A stretch of DNA of 9,767 nucleotides, from the NCBI GenBank assembly GCA_900768735.1, contig CAAGDZ010000109.1:1-9767 (forward strand), read 5' to 3'. This document shows positions 6,391 to 9,767 of this stretch, one piece after another (position 1 is the stretch's first letter; every line of letters starts with the position of its first letter). Below the pieces are notes generated by a model. The model made no database searches. It worked only from the letters and a program-made list of their open reading frames with translations, and had not been told where the DNA came from. The DNA is from Oscillospiraceae bacterium. GTDB taxonomy: Bacteria > Bacillota > Clostridia > Oscillospirales > Ruminococcaceae. The translations under genes were made by a program, and so were the position numbers.

Positions 6391-6728
6391 GCGCACTAGC
6401 CAATCTGCACCAACGCCACCGACCCGCACTAATCTTGCCTCCCTTAGTCAAATTGCGGTCACTTGTTTTCTCCGCGTCCATGCGGAGCCTTGTGTGCCCG
6501 CTTTACAGCGTCCATGCCGTCGGAGGTGGTGCAAAGCTCAAGGCTTTGTGCCGGAGGGATTGTACCCTCAGTGTTGTATATCATTTAAAAAACAGCGTTC
6601 TCTGCACTGTAATCGAGTAGATAGTGCTATCCAGCACTATCCGCATTGATAGTACAGACGTCACCGCAATCCGCACGTATGCGGAGGTTGGCGCCCAAAG
6701 GCTCTGCAAAGAGGCAAGCCTAGTGCGC
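6391..6728. repeat. Inverted-repeat and hairpin cluster, possible small mobile or structured-RNA element
   Basis: Two nested inverted repeats bracket the region: CGCACTAATCTTGCCTC at 6425-6441 against 6711-6727 (15 of 17 match) and ATTGCGGTCAC at 6452-6462 against 6660-6670 (10 of 11). A shorter outer pair is GCGCACTAG at 6391-6399 and its complement at 6720-6728. Inside are local hairpins: 6470-6487 (6 bp), 6528-6552 (10 bp with two G-U), 6554-6569 (5 bp), 6620-6641 (9 bp perfect) and 6670-6685 (5 bp). GCGTCCATGC occurs twice in direct orientation (6474-6483, 6508-6517). No transposase, target duplication or known riboswitch core was recognised. The boundaries are estimates. Confidence 0.5.
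6620..6641. repeat. Perfect 9-bp stem with a 4-nt loop inside the repeat cluster
   Basis: GATAGTGCT (6620-6628), loop ATCC, AGCACTATC (6633-6641). No T-run follows on the plus strand and no A-run precedes it, so it is not an obvious terminator in either direction. Confidence 0.6.
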
Positions 6729-6880
6729 GGCCTCAAAGCTACTGCAAATAACTAAATATGTTCTATCCTAACCCCCTCAAAATCCGTCAAAAATCGGTTA
6801 AACTACCATTGCAACCACCGCTCATCAAATCTGCATAGATATTTATATAAAATTTTGTGCAAATTTACATCAAAAACCTA

Positions 6881-6909
6881 TTGACAAACATCGAAAAGTG
6901 TGATATAGT
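6881..6909 (+). promoter_or_regulatory. Sigma-A promoter of the hrcA-grpE-dnaK operon
   Basis: Consensus TTGACA (6881-6886), a 17-base spacer, and TATAGT (6904-6909). The start point predicted near 6916 falls inside the left arm of the CIRCE operator, the classical arrangement for HrcA-repressed heat-shock operons. The 40 bases upstream are AT-rich. Confidence 0.85.
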
Positions 6910-6913
6910 GTGT

Positions 6914-6940
6914 TTAGCACTCTAGGAGATAGAGTGCTAG
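6914..6940 (+). promoter_or_regulatory. CIRCE operator (HrcA binding site)
   Basis: TTAGCACTC (6914-6922), a 9-base spacer, GAGTGCTAG (6932-6940). It matches the CIRCE consensus TTAGCACTC-N9-GAGTGCTAA at 17 of 18 positions; only the last base differs. Dimeric HrcA binds here and blocks transcription of its own operon until heat or misfolded protein titrates GroEL, which HrcA needs for activity. Confidence 0.93.
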
Positions 6941-6954
6941 CAAGAAAAATAATC

Positions 6955-6963
6955 GAGTGCTAA
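6955..6963 (+). promoter_or_regulatory. Extra CIRCE half-site downstream of the main operator
   Basis: GAGTGCTAA is a perfect right half of CIRCE. Nine bases upstream of it, CTAGCAAGA (6937-6945) matches the left half at 5 of 9 positions and shares four bases with the main CIRCE. Together they form a degenerate, overlapping second operator. Confidence 0.55.
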
Positions 6964-6997
6964 CATTGCTGACATATATTTATATAGGCTGTTCGGT

Positions 6998-7017
6998 ACG
7001 TTTATGACGATAAGCGT
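6998..7017 (+). other. Leader hairpin just upstream of the hrcA ribosome binding site
   Basis: ACGTTTAT (6998-7005), loop GACG, ATAAGCGT (7010-7017): an 8-bp stem with one G-U pair. It ends 4 bases before AAGGGGA (7022-7028), the hrcA Shine-Dalgarno, which lies seven bases before the ATG and is not itself paired in this stem. It might affect mRNA stability or initiation; that is inference. Confidence 0.4.
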
Positions 7018-7035
7018 GAGCAAGGGGATGTAAAA

Positions 7036-8094
7036 ATGGAAAACCGAACTCTTAAAATTCTGGAGACGATAGTTGACGAATATATCCGCACAGGCGAGGC
7101 GGTCGGCTCAAAGCTGATTGCCGAGAGACTGAACAACGCCGTTTCCTCCGCCACAATACGAAACGAGATGGCGGCATTAGAGCAGCAGGGCTATCTTGAG
7201 CATACACATACAAGCTCGGGCAGGCTTCCGACCTATCAGGGACTGCGGCTTTACATTGAGAAAATCATGTCACCCGAGGAGCTGTCCGACGAGGACAGGG
7301 ACGAAATCGACCGCATATTTGAGAATATAAACGCCGACACTGACGACGAGCTTATCGAAAATGCGAGCCGCGCACTGGCAGATGTCACAAAGTGCGCTAT
7401 CGTATCGACAAACACCGTCAGCAAGTTTTCGGTAATAACCAAGGTTGACGTTATCCCGACCGGCAAGCGTATGTACGTTCTGCTGATGATAACCTCCGAG
7501 GGAAATATCAAAAACAGGATATGCAGACTGAGCATTGATCTGACAAACGAGCAGATGGAGTTTTTTACACGGTTTGTAAACCGACATCTGCAAGGACTGA
7601 ACCTGTCGGAGCTGTCTGATGAATATATACAGCACATTTCCGAGGCGATGGGAAACTATATGCTTACCCTCTCGCCGCTGCTGAAGGCAGTCTCAGACAT
7701 ATCGGCGGAGATGCTCAAGCAGCAGGTCGAGCTTAACGGCGAGAAAAACCTGCTCACCTGCCCCGATTTTTCAAACGCACAGATAGCGGAGATAATTGAG
7801 CGCAAGAACGAGCTGTCAAGACTGCTTGACGACAGCTTTTCGGGAATACAGATAAAATTCGGCAAGGACAGCGACACCTTCGCGGTGACTAACTCCAGCC
7901 TTATCGCGTCCAGCTTTTCAAAGGACGGAAAAAAGGCGGGCAGCTTCGGCGTTATAGGTCCTGTCAGAGTCGATTATAAAAAGATTATTCCTTATATAGA
8001 ATATTTTTCGTCAAAGGTAACCAGCGCGTTATCCGGTGAGGACGAAAACAAACAGCTTGAAACAATAGAAAAGGAGGCGGAAGGCATTGAGTAA
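7036..8094 (+). CDS. hrcA: Heat-inducible transcription repressor HrcA
   Basis: HrcA binds CIRCE as a dimer and represses class I heat-shock genes; GroEL maintains it in the active state. The 352-residue length is normal for the family. Residues 2-72 form the winged HTH with the family's hallmarks: RTLKILETIVDEYIRTGEAVGS, then SSATIRNEMAALEQQGYLEHTHTSSGR and PTYQGLRLYI. The central GAF-like and inserted dimerisation regions follow. Near the C-terminus SFGVIGPVRVDYKKIIPYIEYFS (303-325) is the conserved HrcA core strand. The ATG has AAGGGGA seven bases upstream. The gene is first in the operon, directly behind the promoter and CIRCE, so it is autoregulated. Its last codons carry the Shine-Dalgarno of grpE and overlap the grpE start by 8 nt. 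Confidence 0.96.
   Translation: MENRTLKILETIVDEYIRTGEAVGSKLIAERLNNAVSSATIRNEMAALEQQGYLEHTHTSSGRLPTYQGLRLYIEKIMSPEELSDEDRDEIDRIFENINADTDDELIENASRALADVTKCAIVSTNTVSKFSVITKVDVIPTGKRMYVLLMITSEGNIKNRICRLSIDLTNEQMEFFTRFVNRHLQGLNLSELSDEYIQHISEAMGNYMLTLSPLLKAVSDISAEMLKQQVELNGEKNLLTCPDFSNAQIAEIIERKNELSRLLDDSFSGIQIKFGKDSDTFAVTNSSLIASSFSKDGKKAGSFGVIGPVRVDYKKIIPYIEYFSSKVTSALSGEDENKQLETIEKEAEGIE
8071..8077 (+). promoter_or_regulatory. Strong ribosome binding site that fixes the grpE TTG start
   Basis: AAGGAGG within the last codons of hrcA, nine bases before the TTG at 8087. A perfect Shine-Dalgarno paired with a weak start codon may balance GrpE output. Confidence 0.75.
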
Positions 8095-8665
8095 AGAAAA
8101 TCAGACAGAAGAAAAGGAGCTTAATGAAGCCGCAGAAGAAAAAGAAAAGGTAACCGAGGACATCACCCCCGAGGGCGAAACCGCAGAAAGCGCCGACAGC
8201 ACAGCAACAGACGCTGAGGACGCAGCAGCACAGGAGGACCCGAAGGACAAGGAGATAGCGGAGCTTAAAGACAAGCTGCTTCGCAGTATGGCGGAGTTTG
8301 ACAACTACCGCAAGCGCACCGCGAAGGAGAGACTGGAGCTTGCCCCCGAGATTACCGCAAGAAACCTGACCGAGTTTTTACCGGTCATGGACAATCTCGA
8401 CCGCGCACTTGCTACAGAGTGCAGCGACCCGAACTACAAAAAGGGTATCGAGATGATACACGAGAGCTTTGTAACGGCGCTTCAAAATCTCGGTGTAGAG
8501 CAGATAGCCTCGGACGGAGAGCAGTTTGACCCCGCTTTTCATCAGGCTGTCCAGCAGATTGAGGACGAAAACCTCGAAGAAGGTACTATAGCCGCCACAT
8601 TCCAGAAGGGCTATAAATTAGGAGACAAGGTGCTCCGCTTTGCAATGGTATCCGTTGCAAAATAA
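8087..8665 (+). CDS. grpE: Nucleotide exchange factor GrpE (TTG start)
   Basis: GrpE is a cytosolic dimer that releases ADP from DnaK and so drives its substrate cycle; it also acts as a thermosensor in studied species. The 192-residue product has a long acidic, low-complexity N-terminus (1-55, rich in Glu, Ala, Asp and Thr), then the long dimerisation helix with KDKLLRSMAEFDNYRKRT (61-78), the four-helix part with LPVMDNLDRAL (98-108), and the C-terminal beta domain with the family signature from FDPAFHQAV (147-155) to GYKLGDKVLRFAMVSV (175-190). The start is TTG at 8087, inside the end of hrcA. AAGGAGG (8071-8077) lies nine bases upstream and no ATG is in frame near it. The 8-nt overlap implies coupled translation. 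Confidence 0.95.
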   Translation: MSKENQTEEKELNEAAEEKEKVTEDITPEGETAESADSTATDAEDAAAQEDPKDKEIAELKDKLLRSMAEFDNYRKRTAKERLELAPEITARNLTEFLPVMDNLDRALATECSDPNYKKGIEMIHESFVTALQNLGVEQIASDGEQFDPAFHQAVQQIEDENLEEGTIAATFQKGYKLGDKVLRFAMVSVAK

Positions 8666-8719
8666 ATTCAACAATTCAACAAAACCTGTTATTTAACAGT
8701 AAAAAAGGAGATAATTATC
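8666..8719 (+). other. grpE-dnaK spacer with a tandem 8-mer and a weak hairpin
   Basis: After the grpE stop, ATTCAACA occurs twice in tandem (8666-8673, 8674-8681). CTGTT-ATTT-AACAG (8686-8699) could form a short AT-rich stem. It is too weak, and has no proper U-tract, to be a terminator. The dnaK Shine-Dalgarno AAGGAG lies at 8705-8710, nine bases before the ATG. No promoter or second CIRCE is visible, so dnaK should be read from the hrcA promoter. Confidence 0.5.
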
Positions 8720-9767
8720 ATGGGAAAGATTATAGGTATTGACTTAGGTACAACAAACTCGTGCGTATCCGTTATTGAGGGCGGCGAGCCTACCGTCATC
8801 ACAAACAGCGAGGGTTCAAGAACCACTCCGTCGGTAGTTGCATTCACAAAGGACGGCGAGCGTCTTGTAGGTCAGCTTGCTAAAAACCAGGCGGTTACAA
8901 ACCCCGACAAGACGGTTATTTCTATCAAGCGTCACATGGGAAGCGACTACAAGGTTGACATCGACGGCAAAAAGTACACCCCGCAGGAAATCTCGGCTAT
9001 GATTCTTCAGAAGCTGAAGACAGAGGCTGAGGGCTACCTCGGCGAAAAGGTAACCGACGCGGTTATCACCGTACCCGCATACTTCACCGACTCACAGCGT
9101 CAGGCTACAAAGGACGCAGGACAGATTGCGGGACTCAACGTTCAGCGTATCATCAACGAGCCTACCGCGGCGGCTCTCGCATACGGCATCGACAAGGAAA
9201 ACGAGCAGAAGATAGTAGTATACGACCTCGGCGGCGGCACCTTCGATGTATCGGTTATCGAGATAGGCGACGGCGTACAGGAGGTACTTGCAACGGCAGG
9301 TAACAACCACCTCGGCGGTGACGACTTCGACCAGAGAATAATCAACCACCTTGTATCAGAGTTCAAGAAGAGCGACGGCGTTGACCTCACAGCCGACAAG
9401 TTCGCTATGCAGAGACTTAAAGACGAGGCAGAAAAGGCAAAGATTGCCCTTTCAAACGCTCCCTCGGTAAACATCAACATTCCTTATATCACAGCCGACG
9501 CAACAGGTCCTAAGCACCTGAACGTACAGCTCACAAGAGCAAAGTTCAACGAGCTTACAGCTGACCTTGTAGAAGCAACAATGGGACCCTTCAAGCAGGC
9601 TATTTCCGACTCGGGTCTTAACATGAGCGAGATTGACAAGGTACTGCTTGTCGGCGGTTCTACAAGAATCCCCGCCGTACAGGAAGCCGTTAAGAAATAC
9701 ACCGGCAAGGATCCGTTCAAGGGCATCAACCCTGATGAGTGCGTTGCTATGGGCGCGGCTATTCAGG
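8720..9767 (+). CDS. dnaK: Molecular chaperone DnaK (Hsp70), 3'-truncated by the window edge
   Basis: DnaK is the cytosolic ATP-driven Hsp70 chaperone that works with DnaJ and GrpE. The visible 349 residues cover nearly all of the actin-like ATPase domain. Phosphate and nucleotide-binding motifs are complete: IIGIDLGTTNSCVSV (4-18), VITVPAYF (115-122), NEPTAAALAYG (146-156), VVYDLGGGTFDVSVIE (166-181), and LLVGGSTRIPAVQEAV (309-324). Catalytic-core residues such as D8 and T173 are present. Between IKRHMG and YTPQEIS (about 70-92) the segment is short, lacking the roughly two-dozen-residue insert of Gram-negative DnaK, which supports a Gram-positive origin. The substrate-binding half lies beyond the window, and dnaJ probably follows. 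AAGGAG is nine bases before the ATG. Antisense open frames within the gene are shadows. Confidence 0.97.
   Translation, partial: MGKIIGIDLGTTNSCVSVIEGGEPTVITNSEGSRTTPSVVAFTKDGERLVGQLAKNQAVTNPDKTVISIKRHMGSDYKVDIDGKKYTPQEISAMILQKLKTEAEGYLGEKVTDAVITVPAYFTDSQRQATKDAGQIAGLNVQRIINEPTAAALAYGIDKENEQKIVVYDLGGGTFDVSVIEIGDGVQEVLATAGNNHLGGDDFDQRIINHLVSEFKKSDGVDLTADKFAMQRLKDEAEKAKIALSNAPSVNINIPYITADATGPKHLNVQLTRAKFNELTADLVEATMGPFKQAISDSGLNMSEIDKVLLVGGSTRIPAVQEAVKKYTGKDPFKGINPDECVAMGAAIQ

Larger units (their letters stand above)
6330..6880. other. Long intergenic region between the divergent operons
   Basis: About 550 bases with no credible gene on either strand. The short plus-strand frames at 6380-6649 and 6435-6620 lack ribosome binding sites and have compositions typical of translated structured DNA (runs of Arg, Cys, Pro). 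The left and central part (6391-6728) is GC-richer and packed with inverted repeats. The right part (about 6735-6880) is AT-rich, with no gene, and includes the stretch directly upstream of the hrcA promoter that could act as an UP element. Confidence 0.7.

Noticed and set aside
6380..6649. Two overlapping plus-strand frames (89 and 61 codons)
   Set aside because: No ribosome binding sites, residue content dominated by Arg, Cys and Pro, and they lie in the inverted-repeat cluster. They look like by-products of structured DNA.
6330..6880. tRNA, riboswitch or CRISPR array in the intergenic gap
   Set aside because: No cloverleaf with a T-loop, no riboswitch core I recognise, and no regularly spaced direct repeats.
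8686..8699. Hairpin before dnaK as a terminator or attenuator
   Set aside because: Only five or six AT-rich pairs and no uridine run; it should not stop transcription.
9092..9729. Minus-strand frames inside dnaK
   Set aside because: Antisense open frames are common in dnaK because of its codon bias; no independent support.

Overview
The window looks like chromosomal core DNA of a Gram-positive anaerobe of the Clostridia, probably an Oscillospiraceae/Ruminococcaceae-type gut bacterium. The evidence is a heat-shock operon in the order hrcA-grpE-dnaK behind a CIRCE operator, a DnaK lacking the N-terminal insert typical of Gram-negative homologues, sigma-A-type promoters, purine-rich ribosome binding sites, and Firmicutes families (YcxB-like, DUF3795, CNNM/HlyC). 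The genus cannot be fixed from the sequence alone.

Left two thirds (1-6308, all on the minus strand). A good promoter at 6280-6308, with a perfect 14-bp palindrome just upstream of its -35 box, starts a tight run of genes. In order these are a CNNM/CorC-type CBS-domain membrane protein, an NfeD-like membrane protein with an OB fold, a YcxB-like membrane protein with a TTG start, L-ribulose-5-phosphate 4-epimerase (araD), and a 378-residue propeller-like protein of unknown function. A strong hairpin terminator follows at 1954-1987. A second promoter at 1896-1925 then drives a membrane-anchored 394-residue protein of unknown function. Downstream are a fragment of a WYL/YafY-type HTH regulator (about 512-574), a cysteine-rich DUF3795 protein, and the first 19 codons of a translationally coupled gene that leaves the window.

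Centre (6309-6880). This is the only long non-coding gap. It holds a compact cluster of inverted repeats and perfect hairpins (6391-6728) with a base composition different from the AT-rich DNA around it. It resembles a small non-autonomous repeat element or a structured RNA locus. It is the best candidate here for something undescribed, but its copy number cannot be judged from one window.

Right third (6881-9767, plus strand). A sigma-A promoter (TTGACA-17-TATAGT), a CIRCE operator at the predicted transcript start plus an extra perfect CIRCE half-site, and a leader hairpin precede hrcA. grpE overlaps the end of hrcA by 8 nt and starts with TTG behind a strong Shine-Dalgarno. dnaK follows after 54 nt and runs off the window. 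HrcA represses its own operon through CIRCE; GrpE is the nucleotide exchange factor for DnaK.
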